64,000 nt of DNA, taken from positions 78,903,260 through 78,967,259 of the forward strand of contig NC_065530.1 in NCBI RefSeq assembly GCF_020184175.1, given 5' to 3'. Shown piece by piece: positions 50,083 through 62,448 of the stretch (position 1 is the stretch's first letter; each line of letters opens with the position of its first letter). Below the pieces are notes generated by a model, which made no database searches, was not told the DNA's origin, and saw nothing but the letters and a program-made list of their open reading frames with translations. The stretch is from Aphis gossypii (taxonomy: Eukaryota; Arthropoda; Insecta; Hemiptera; Aphididae). Position numbers and translations under genes: made by a program.

Positions 50083-53000
50083 GTTTCCCGAACTCTACTT
50101 GACATCGGATTAATCCTTTTTGGGGTGTTTAAACATGTCCAAAATCTTTCTCACCGTCTATTGTTTGTATAATTTTATGTAGGTACTTTAAAAATAAATG
50201 CCAAAGAAATACACATTATATTTAACATACGATTATTAGAATTTGACGAATTTTAAGAATAACTGTTTCAATAGGCACTTACTTCAATAATAGGATTTTT
50301 TTAAAAAGTATACGTAATACCTAGTGCAAACTTTAAAAATATAACTACTAATACTGATTAATCAGTCCCTTGAAATATGTTACTTATTCAAATAAATTTC
50401 TATCATTATTGTTTTTTTTAAAGGTTATATTAATTACTCGTTTAATTTAGTTACAAAATTAATTACAATTTACTGCAGTTAGATAATTAGAAATATTTTT
50501 TTAATACGTTATTGTATGTTTAAAAAAATTACAATTTTAGTTCAAAATAAGGTAACATTACTATTGATATAATATGAAAAACAATCATAAATTATTTATG
50601 ATTTTTTATACTACTTCTTAAATTAGTTATAAACTACATAATTCTAAGTAAAAAATGGTAGTTATTTAACTAATTTAAAATCATAATAAATAATATCTAT
50701 ATGAAGTGTGTTCCTAGAAGTGAAACACAGAGTTCACTATTTTGTATAAACATTATTGTGTTTCTATAATACCTATAGATACTATCAAGATATACTATAT
50801 ATTTTTGATACAAAATTATTTGAATACAATTTTGTGAAACATTATGGTTTTAAATAGTAATACCATACAATATCTATTTATGTTAAAACTGCAGCTCGAA
50901 AAGTTTCTCGTAAGTTGTAACCATATTATTTTTAAAATGCTTAAACAAAAGGTTTTTGAAATATTATAATGAGTACTAATAACTTATGTGAATTGAAAGA
51001 GAAAATATTATTTTTCGAATAATTTTTGTGTAGTAGTGGCGCAGTTAATCACAAACCCACACTATAAATAAGGCTAATCCATTAAAGTCTCTCAGAGCCT
51101 TATATTTAATTATTATAATTTGTGGCAGCCGAGTATATATAACTAGTATAATAACTATAATACTCAGGTATTAGGATTTGAGTAGGTACCTACGTAACAT
51201 TTGAATACATTAGAAAATCGGTTGTATATAATCTACAGAGATCTAAGCGAATCCAAGCCTTCCTACTTGTTTATTTAAAAATATATATTCCTTGAGGTTC
51301 TTATCGTATTCAATCACCGCACACATTTCAATCTTAAGATAGGTATATAAATGAGAAACGATCTGCTTATAGGTAGTTTGCCGTCTTCGATGTATGTGCT
51401 GCAGCGGTTGAAATTAATAATGATCATAATACGATAATATCATACGTATATACACACACTGACATACACACGTGCGTGTGTGTCAGACGTCCGCTAATAT
51501 TGTGTATGTAAGTTTGTAGAAATTATATAGGCGTTCTACTAATTTATGTACTCGAGTTCGCTTTTGTTATTCAGAGTATATTATACAATCTACAGTACAT
51601 TATATTATGATTGCAGTAAGAATATTAATTCATGTAGCTCTAATGTAATATTGTAATTAAAGCCTAAAGGCTCAAATGACAGGTACAATCGTACATTAAA
51701 AACATTATACCTACATTTAAAACATTGCCGTTCTTCATGATATAATAAGTTAATTTGTTTTTGTTTTTAAGTTTAAGTATCTCGATAGTTAAGGGTTTAT
51801 TTTGAAGTTTAAACATCTCGATGGTTATAAGGGTTAAATTATCCTTTGTTCGATTTTATTAAATATTTCATTATTCTTATATGAAAAGCGTCGTTGAATA
51901 ATTAATCCTGTTCGAGTATCACGAACAATATAATATTATTCAATCTAATGCAATTCATGAATGAGTCCCCGGGACCTTGACACATTTGTACTTCTCGCGG
52001 ATCGTGTCATTGTTGTGTGTACTCCGTCCTATCAATATAATAATAATAGTTATATAATAATTATAATTTCCATGTTATAATATGATAATCAGTTTCGGTC
52101 CGAGGTCGGCGGCCGTTTTATAGACGCTGATGAGAAAATTCTACGAGAAGGACGATATATTATACGTCTCGTCACGGTTGGATCGCCAGTGGGTCGGAAA
52201 TCAGACACGTTTGGTGCGCTAGTGTTGACATCAGTGTGTCCGTTCATTCAAGTCACTGCCTACATCGTTTTAAAGTATCATATTATTGTTATTATATACC
52301 AGATCACATACCAGACACGGCGGTTATAGGCTTGAATAATATACCGATTATTATATTATATAACAGTAATGTTGGGTTTTAAAAGTTTTTATCATTTTGC
52401 ATTATTATATAGGTTGAAGGGACCGATCAATAATCGTTTTATAGCTCCAGCAATATAAAAAAAAAATTACCTACAATAATTATTGAATATTCGACGATTC
52501 TATTTCAGTCTTATTAAGTCTGTAAAAACAATATTCTAACCCACAGGCAGCTGTATTAATACAGCTTTTATCTATGTTTTTAAATCAAACGAGAAATTAT
52601 ATTAGTACTATAATTATGAATATTTAAAAGTAAGTATTATAATATGTATATAATTATAGCTTATTATATCTATTCCGTCCATCACCACGCGAAAACGTCG
52701 CAGGTTACGCGAAAACCTTAGAGTACGCACAGTGCTCTGTACCAATAATTATTATTAACTATTCCGTTAACTGCTGATAGGTAGTTATAATAATAATAGT
52801 CACAATAATAATAAACGAAAATTCACATATGTGAAAATACGTCAACAATAAGTATCAGATATTGGGCATATTAGAGGGTTATGGTGTCCTATGATTATGG
52901 TGGCAGAATTTAGTTATTAGTGTTATGCTTCGTGTCAATCGAGGCAATCTACTTGACGCGCGCGACGATTTTAAATAAAGAAAAATGCATAACATATTTC

Positions 53001-55264
53001 ATTGGTGGTCGTATATTATATTATTAATATACGTAGTATTATATCGGTACCTACAACGTTGTTGTTTTAATTTCATTAATGTCCAAGGCCTTGTCTGAAA
53101 TCCCCCCAAGGATCATGTGACCTGAATACCATGCATTCAGAGAAACATTTTCTAGGGATTCTATTTAGATAGCACACGTGACACATGACGTGTGCACACC
53201 GCACATATAATATGCACAAATATGTGTAATATATATACATACGGGTCCGTTAATTTGGGATAATTACGATTTTCTTGTGCAAACATGAACCACCGGTATT
53301 ATTAGCTATTACGATTTTCAACTGCAGACAAATGGCCAATAATTATACGCTTTACTTAAACGCAGTGAGTCAAATAATGAGTGATTTAAATCATCTGACT
53401 TTCCAATAGTATTCAATTAGAGGGTGATAAATTATATGCGACAGCATACAAAATGTATACTCGCTTTATTACTAAAAAGAAATCTCAATAAACATGTATT
53501 AAATGTCCTCGTGGTATGTATACATTATCTGCTAGGGCTATAATGTTGTTATTCTGATTGTACGAAAAAAATGTGCGAGGAAAAGAGTCCGATGCCATTT
53601 TTTTTAAAAATGTTTTAATCGTTTTGCGTGTACTTTAAATCAACTTAATGTATGGAAGACTAACAGCTTTTATAAAACATCTTACATTGTTTACGAAAAA
53701 TAAGTAGAAAATAATCGTCGAATAATAGTAATAAATAAATTATACATAGGTAAATGCATAATTAATAATAATAATAATGACTAAAATATAATTTCCTCCG
53801 GACTTGTTTACCGTTACCGCGTTTAAAATATTTTTTGTATTTAGAACTGTCATCATGTATTTAACAAGAACATTGATCTTCATCATAAGTGGGTTTTTTT
53901 TTTATAAAAACTCGACTATAAGTTTGATACACGTAACAAAATGCAAACTGGTTAAGAAAATATTGTGGTATTTAATTTGTCTGCTTAATTATATAATGTA
54001 TAGGTATATTTGAGTGTGTAGGTGTGTCTACAATATTTAGAGTTTTGAATTAAAAATGATATGTATAAAGTAGAGTGAATACATTAAATATTTGTAAATA
54101 TTAAATAATTATATTCATAATGCTGGAAAAAATAAATATTTTTATAGTTGAACTGTTTATATAATTGTCGGACTGGATTTAAATGTTGCACTTAAGTGTT
54201 GGCTATAGAAATATTAAACTGTTATTTTTTTTTTTAATTGATCATTCCATTAAATCATAAATATCAAGACATTTACACTCGTATATATTATTATAGAGGT
54301 TGTTAACTGTTAAGTGTTGATATTGTATCTGAAACGCCAACGAGTTGTTTTTGTCCGGTAATGTAGATACCTATAAAACAAAATATTGTGTGAGGCTTAA
54401 AACCTCTGTCTTTTACTAGCCCGTCAAACAACTTTTAAATATACCAAAGCCAAATAGATATCAATTGCAGGCTTTCTTTGAAATCAATTATATGTTTTAA
54501 CTTCGGACACTAGTGCAGCCCATTTCACAACGGCGTCAGATTTGACACATCAATTTAGCTCTGAATCGGCTTGTCGTGGCCTGGTAAATTATTTTTGGCC
54601 CCCACTTCAAACGGTTTCAATCACGAAACATTTTCCCAACGAAATGTTGACGATATTAAAATTGATCTAACAAGTTCCGTCCAAATTTAAGTAGATGTAA
54701 CCGGTAATCTGCAGTTATGAAAAAAACGTATTAAGTAACTGTAGTGAAAAATTCATCCATCGGTCATTCTTAGACAGCGTAAATGAAAAATTCAATTTAC
54801 ATAATATTATAGTGATTTAAATTAGTCAAAACTAATGGGTTTAATACGGCAGAAATATAAATAAAATATAAATCTATATACGTACGGCTTTCAAATACTG
54901 AGATTGGATTTCCAAAGTAGGAAATAAATACTATTTAAATTTATAATAGATGGTTGTTGAACGATGGCATGTAGGTAGGTACCTACTTATTTAGCGTATT
55001 CACTTGAACATAACATTATACATGTATAAAAATTAAATTCAAAGTTATCATTGTCAAATCTCGTTAGCGATTATTTAAACAGTTAAAAATTGTATAATTC
55101 TACTGTGTGCATTTCACCTTACAGTAAAACATCGAGTTTATTTTAATTTGATTTTTGCTATGTTAATGAAATTTTAAATATCTCATTTTTTTTTTTTTTA
55201 ATTTACAATTTATAGTTTTCTAAATTTTTTTTAACAGTTAATCGTAATAATATCATTATTTCCT
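50083..55264. other. Intergenic or upstream-intron stretch
   Basis: AT-rich. Notable spots: a GC-richer island at about 52090-52260 with TATAAAA on the minus strand near 52115; an imperfect direct repeat at 51769-51836; and a stop-free 62-codon stretch without ATG at 54482-54667. No gene can be supported. Confidence 0.35.
51769..51836. repeat. Imperfect direct repeat, two units of about 32 bp
   Basis: AAGTTTAAGTATCTCGATAG at 51769 and AAGTTTAAACATCTCGATGG at 51805, each followed by TTAAGGGTT or TTATAAGGGTT. A simple local tandem duplication. Confidence 0.75.
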
Positions 55265-55268
55265 TTAA

Positions 55269-55709
55269 GAAGGTGCTTCACCCGCATGCGTGGTCTCCAT
55301 CTTACAGACGTACATAAAGTACGTAGTAAAAACCGTTTCACACGGGCAAGGATCATTTAAGCTGTAGTCCAAGTAAAGCAACCAAGTTTTCACACTAGAA
55401 AGTAGAGGTTTTGAATGCGCAACATAGTTTTCATTTTTTCGATAACAGAATCCATAGAACCCATAAAAAGTTGTTTGAATTTAAAAAACACAAAAATAAT
55501 GAATTTTTAAACAAAAAGAACTTTTCTCATATTATTGTTATCAAAAAATGAAAAACAATGTTGCACACCCAATGCTTTTCTGTTTATAGTGTGAAAACTT
55601 GGTTGCTTAACTTGGACTACAGCTGAAGGGATTTTTGCCCGCGAAAAATAGTTTTTACTATGTTGTACGTTTATAAGATAGATATTACACATACGGACAA
55701 AGCATCCTC
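55269..55709. mobile_element. Fold-back (long inverted repeat) element flanked by TTAA
   Basis: The left arm runs from GAAGGTGCTTCACCC and the right arm, read in reverse, from GAGGATGCTTTGTCC. The arms match imperfectly over roughly 200 bases each, including AGCTGTAGTCCAAG and GCAACCAAGTTTTCACACTA, separated by a short centre. TTAA flanks both ends at 55265-55268 and 55710-55713, which is the piggyBac target-site signature. It has no coding capacity, so it would be non-autonomous. The related fragment at 17255 shows the family is dispersed. The piggyBac link rests on the TTAA flanks alone. Confidence 0.8.
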
Positions 55710-55713
55710 TTAA

Positions 55714-58700
55714 GTCAATTGCCCTATATACGATATACGAGAGTGTAAATATTATATTCAAAAATAAAATATATATCATCCATTTTGAATAAATTTATTT
55801 GTGTTAACTATATATATTTTGCGTTTCGGTAACGTTTTAATTATTTGAAATCCGTTTACCAAATTTTTTTCAAAATGATTAGGTCAACGTAGTCAAATTT
55901 GAACCTATTAATTTGATTTATTTTACATTATATTATGAGAATAAATACATTTAATGAAATTCAATTATAAAATAAGTGCAATTACAAAACTTTTATATGC
56001 ATGTAATATTGTAATACAAATTTCTAAGCCCAATTACTATTACTGGTACTTGCATGTACAATTATAATATGGCATAGAATATAAATTGGTAGAATCCCTT
56101 CATTAAGTATATATAATCAAGTAATGTAATTATAAGCTACATATTATACCAGAACAATTATATGAAAAAAAAATAATATAATTTGAATCTAATAGACATT
56201 TAATAACACATTTAAAAATTGATCATCCACAATGTTCTGCTCGATATACACATTATGTTATAAAAGTTTACCACGAAAGGCCATTTGATCAATAAATTAT
56301 TGATTGATTTTATATTTAATGTACCTATTATACATTTTATAATTGCATAATGATACAAGCGTATTAGTAATGATATCATCATAAACACTTAATTGTAAAA
56401 AAAAATATAATGCAAAAACTAATTGTAAGTGTTTTTAAATTTATTTACGTTCATTGTGCCACATAGTTATGCATATAACATAAGTGGTTATATAATATGA
56501 TATATATGGCTACACTTACTCCTAATACAGATGCACTCGTTCGAAACAACAGTCTCATACATTTTTGGATTATCCCGAATCCTCATGATTAATTTTAATT
56601 ACTACAAAATCCAACTGTTCCGGTTACAGATTAAAAAAAAAACGATACGCAAGAACTTAACCCAGTTAGTAGTTGTTGTTTTTTTTTTTGTCAAACGTTC
56701 GGTAAAAAAAAATTCACGTTCCGTAAACAATTATTGCCTTGAATGTATGCACATCATAAAATATCGTTGTTGTCGTCTGTCGTATTTTCAGATAGTTTTT
56801 TTACGTGAAAAAATGCATATTCTAACAAACCAGTTTGACTGAGAACGCGGCCGTCATTACGACATAAACTGTGGCGAAGAAAAAAGATCAAAAACGAAAT
56901 TCTAACCCAATTAAAAAACCATATTAGCCCTAAGGCGCGGGAGTTTATAAACGTTCATAATTTCAGTTATCGTCGGGTTGGTAGGCAATCATATTATGTA
57001 GTCCTATTCACTAGAAGGACTGTTCATTTGTTTTTATTCATTTAATAGATTCAACGTGAATATGTACAAAATGTATCAACTGTTATTTTTGATTGCCAAA
57101 ATATTTGCCTTAAGGAAGGAATTTTGATTGATTAGACTATTTTGTGTGCTGCATATACTATGACATGTAAATCATGCGTATAAAATTTCATTGAAATTAA
57201 CTTTACGATAATTGAATACTAAAAATGATTTAATAATTATTTACTAATATATAGTATACTATATACTTAAGCGTATAAACTGTTACGTATTTTGTTAAAC
57301 TGTATAATCAAGTGTATACTTAAATTTTTTCAGTAACGACTGTTTGAATAATACAAAAAAAAAAATATTGAAGTGACTTTTAAAAATTAATTTAAAGACA
57401 ATTTTAATTAAATATATGTATGTACACAATTGATTTAAAGTTTAATTATCTTTTTAAAATAATGAAAAAAGTGTAATTCGATGATACTATTAAATTAGGT
57501 ACTCGTTAGTTATTATTATCGGTGTGCTTAATGTCTAAAATATAGACATAACAGTAACGATTATTTACTCATTGTGCTTCATAAGTTTATATTGTACTGT
57601 AAATAAATAATATAGAGAATCTATGAAAACATAATAATGTCGAATGAACGTGATGGTAGCAAACATTTCCAATACTTAAACATCTCAAATACGAATCATG
57701 AATACACTTTGAATCGATAATAAAAAAAATAGAAGGTAACGCCGGAATGCTTGTGAGCAATAAAATATTCAAGTAGGCGTACGAACAAAATACTCAATGA
57801 TCATAAACATATTTCAAATGAAACTGCGACATCAAAACTAACTACGTTTCACAGTGCTCTTGCTGTCTATTATAGTGCATATGACAGGAATATATTTTAT
57901 GATATGTTAAAAAAATAATAATAAAAATATTTTATTCAGTATTTGATGTTAACGATTGTTAGAAGGTCTAGTATAAGTAATATTCGAAGATTTGCACGAT
58001 AGGCTTATGTCTTAATCCTGTAGGGTCTACAGTATAGGCGATTACTATATTATTACATAAGCGATTAATGTGCTCGAATGATGATAAAAACACGTTAAAC
58101 ACCTGAGAAACATTCAAATCTAATCAAATTGTTTTATATTATATTCACGTTTTCTAATGTAATTTTACGAGTTATTATTTATTTTGACAGTTAAAAGGAA
58201 TGTAGAGAAAACTTAAAATCGATTGAATAATATTGAAAAACAATGTCTTTGATTTTGTGATGATATAAAAGTAAATATGATGCTGAATAAAAAATGACTT
58301 TCCATCCAATTTAGTAACCATTATAATACCTAAATCGGATGGTAAAATTAAATTTACCAAAATTATGTTATAGAATGTATTTAGTATAGTAACGAGCACT
58401 ACTACAGCAATTGTAGGTATATCTTGTACATTTGTTTCGAATAATGATCGGAGGTATTATCACGATGTCTGAGCTTGTAAGGTTTCCGTTTATCTACTTA
58501 ACTTCCATATATTAGTTATTTTAATGACGTACTGCTAATTACTGTACATACAGGATTATATACTTATTAATACGACAACAGTCGCTGAGGTTGCAAAGAT
58601 GCGGTAGCGTGATTAGTGTGTACGCAGCATATTATATAGGCGCACGTAATGAAACGATTAGAGGGATAAAAATTCAGAGGAGGTAAAAGTGATGAACAAA

Positions 58701-60850
58701 TAAATTACTAGTAGGATCGACTTTGTGGTGGGCTATAAGCATGAAACGACTTTGAAATTATATAGGTCTGGTCACGAATACATTTTCCATAATGCAGAAT
58801 ACGTAGGTATGTACGCTACAGCGCAACCTCCCCCAAAAGGCCACCAATTACGATTGTGATTATGATTATGATTATTATTATTTTGTGGGCCGAAGACAAT
58901 TATCAGAAACGTGTGTCGTTATAGCATCGATACCGATCGTAGCTACAACGATTTGTTTGCATGATACCTACCTTCTGTAAAGTCTAACGTTGTAATTACT
59001 AATTACTGTATAATTTCGATTTTGAAACTCATCCACTAGAAACATTACACAACTCTATGTTTATTTAAATTGCTTTTTTATTATTATCATTATTCATTCA
59101 ATATCTGCAACTGCAAATGTAAAATATCGCATGTTTATCGTATAGACAATACAGTAGCGACTAGCGATAACCGTGATAGTATTTTCATTCCAATACTTAA
59201 ACGTTTTTTTATTAATAAAATTACGTATGTATAATAATATAAAAAATAAAGAATAATAATTTAAAAATGAATAATAATATTATGATAATGAAATATTTTT
59301 TAAATCAATAAAAATGTATGGAATTCAAAAAATATTTTTGATGATGTAAGGCTATTAGGGCTAATAATTGAATACGATACTAATTCCACTAAATTATTGA
59401 CATACGTAAGTATTTAGAAAAAAACTAAAATCACCAGAAATATTATTTCTAAAATTAGATAAACAAATAATATCTAAAGAGTCAACATTATATGTCAGAC
59501 AACAATATAACAACAAATATAGATTTTAATCCTTTTAATCGTATTATACAAGTAAGTTGAGGTTAAAAAAAAATATGTAGTGATAAAAATAAAATCGTTA
59601 AAATAAGAAAGAAGCTACACACATTTATAGTAGTAGACATAAAAAATTAACTAAAAATGCGAAAAAATATATTTATATAAATAATATAGTACATAACATT
59701 ATACATATTACAAATATTTAAATAGTGGTGATCACTGACCACAAAGTCCCTAGAAAATATAGAATTATAGATCCGAGGCCATGACCCTCCTTCATCTTGG
59801 CCTAATTGTATGCATACCGAGATATCGTGTTTATAATAACAACTACTAACTTTATATCTATTTTGGTTGGAGTGTATTACTATAAAATAAAAACTAAGTG
59901 TACATGTTTGTTACATTATTATTATGTTTGTACATATTCAATACTTTTAATATACATAAAACCTAAATTCCTTAGTGTTCCATCACGAGAATAAAAATAA
60001 TTTTAAACTTATATAAAACATGCTTTATGGGTTCAATTTATTATGGTTTAAAAATTTATATTATTTTTATTTTTTATACATGAAACTTCTTTTTTTTGTG
60101 TTTTTTATTAAATATTTGAAATAAAAAAAAACCATTTGGACTATTGCATTATGTTTAGTGTAGGTATAACATTCATACTAAAATTCTTTTTTTCAACATT
60201 AGAATGCCTTTAATAAACGAAAATACAGATGTTTCAAACAAAGATGATTCATTTAGATTGCTCTACTTATTTGGTAGCTTCCGATTATTTTATTTTGGAT
60301 GTATTATAAAACCGGTTCAACTGTAAGAATACTCGGAGTTCAATGCGAACAGAATGTTTGATGGCCCTAATAACAATAATATGCTTCTTTATTATTTCTT
60401 ACATCCATACGCATCAAAGCATAATAATTATAATGTAATTTTACTGTCGCCAACAAACTCGTATTACAAGTTTCGGCAAAGAAGAATTGAAACGAAATAT
60501 TCGGATTCCGTGTGTGTATTTGTAACACCGAGAGATTCTCGAGAATCACAAGCTATCATAGACATTCCACGAGATAATATTCGTTCAGTCAAGTATTGTG
60601 GGATGCAATAAAAATAGTTGTAAAATTGTAATCAGAATTATTGGTATTGACATTTAGACATTTAATGTTATTAGTTTTTCATCATAGTGCCCACCTATAA
60701 TACATAGCTTAAAACGAATTCACGATGTTTTAGTTTCGGACAATAGTGTAATAAATTCACTAAACAAATAAAAAAACATACCATATATTATTTAATGTTG
60801 ATTTTACGTAATGCTAAATTTAAATAAATATGGATGAACCATTTATGTCT
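55714..60850. other. AT-rich stretch without a supported gene
   Basis: Short frames (such as 56531-56842 and 60354-60611) have no recognisable domain. The second has a less AT-biased C-terminal half and might be a remnant of something coding, but nothing confirms it. Confidence 0.35.
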
Positions 60851-60993
60851 TATTAAAGTATAACCACACTCGAGGGTAACCGCAAAGACGGCGAACAGTT
60901 TTATGCAAATGTACTTATAAGTCATCCGAAGAATTTTACTACAGTTGGGTGCACCAACCGGAACACTCGAGATTTTGATGTTCATCACCTTGC

Positions 60994-61027
60994 CCACGAC
61001 TAAAGATACTATTATCTTTAGTCGTGG
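60994..61027. repeat. Perfect 15-bp hairpin
   Basis: CCACGACTAAAGATA, a CTAT loop, then its exact reverse complement TATCTTTAGTCGTGG. It sits in a GC-richer patch, 60855-61170. It could be a hairpin-forming site, the joined ends of a transposon, or the core of a tiny palindromic repeat. Confidence 0.9.
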
Positions 61028-61199
61028 TCTTGACTAAGCCACAACGCATGTTGCCAGTAGCTGTTGGCATACTCAGCCGGCTCCTTCAGATAATGCCAAC
61101 AATAAAATGAGGTTCGCCCACACTATAGTAAACGCGTTTCAAATGGTCCATCACGACAGAATCGTGCGAGTTACGTTTTGTTACTTTTTATTTATAGTG

Positions 61200-62210
61200 T
61201 CGGTGTTCAATATCTATGTTTGTAGTAATAATAATAATAGTAATAATGATAATAATAAAAAAAAAAAATCAAAAAGAAAGAAAAAAAATTGACATTTCCA
61301 AAACATTAAAAGACATATATTTTATGATGGGAAAATGTGTAATAATAGTAATAATAATAAGCTGTTGTTGACAATGTAAGGGCAATAACAACAATCGTGC
61401 CATTGTCTTGCTTTGTAAAAACTAACCCAGTTATTTGAAGTATCCATGATTGGTATGGTTTTTTTTTTTATCTGGCAAGACGTGTAAGCGTACATAATAT
61501 ATGTCTTATTTTATAATTGCTCGTAACTGTACGTCCGTCACGTGAACCAAAGGGGCCAGTAAATCAAACACGAGCCGGAACGATTTTTCTTTTTATACGC
61601 GTTATTGTATCTATTTAATAATAGAATAATGAATAGCTTCCACGTTTCAAGTATATTCATTTAGACGCCCCTGGATTTGATCTGAACCTAGGTCATTTGA
61701 CGGAAAAAAAAATAATTTCAAGTATACACTACCTATAATAATACCTATACACAAGCCATACCAAAAAGACATAGATTCTTGAGCAAATATTACAAAAAAT
61801 TATGTTATATACAATATAAATCATGTACGTAAACTTCGTCGACAATACGTTTTGGTATAGGTACCTATAATACTTGAGCAATGGGAAATTAAAACTGAAA
61901 ATAAATTTAGATAGGTATAGTCGATTTAATCTTTGAAAATTACATACTAAATTCGATACCCGAAAAAATTGTTTTAAATCACAATTTTGTAATAATATTA
62001 ATACAATTTAGTATTCGGTTGAAAAAACCAAATAAGTCGAGAGTCTAGACGTTCCGAGACGGATATAAAGTTGTACTTCTACAAGCTACAGCTTTGAGCA
62101 GTACTTAATACTTATACTTGTGAATCGACTAAACACTAGTCAACTGTAATAACCATACATTTTTTATAATGAGTTAAGAAGAGCTTCTAATTTCTTATAT
62201 CAATTATTCC
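61200..62210. other. AT-rich stretch with AAT repeats
   Basis: Contains TAATAATAG and AAAAAAAAATC-type low-complexity sequence around 61225-61290 and 61340-61360. No gene seen. Confidence 0.4.
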
Positions 62211-62218
62211 CAATCAAG

Positions 62219-62448
62219 GTCTTGTTCGTGGTGTATACAACTGCAGACCGATCAAATGTACTTGAGACAAGAAGTCCATTGCACAGTAGTGAGGTAACGC
62301 GTAATCCGGCGAAAATCGCAACACCCTGACATGTGGGCGGTGCTTATGACACGTCTACACGTTCATTATTGGCGTTCAGATCCAAGGCGATCGCCACCTC
62401 TATATTATGCGAAAAGTGAACGCCGGCCCGTACTGTCAAGGTGACATA
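62219..62448 (-). pseudogene. Coding-like GC-rich fragment with an in-frame stop
   Basis: On the minus strand a frame of about 75 codons reads smoothly (for example AGVHFSHNIEVAIALDLN and GLLVSSTFDRSAVVYTTN) and is interrupted by one TAA. It could begin after an acceptor-like CTTGACAG. The + strand is also nearly open in one frame, so direction is uncertain. I do not recognise a family. It may be a decayed gene or transposon fragment. Confidence 0.25.

Noticed and set aside
54482..54670. 62-codon stop-free stretch in a GC-richer patch
   Set aside because: No ATG near its start, no motif, and no clear splice sites. Possibly an old repeat.
61107..61292. 61-codon frame with Asn and Lys runs
   Set aside because: The second half is simply translated AAT and A-rich microsatellite; the first half alone is too short to support.
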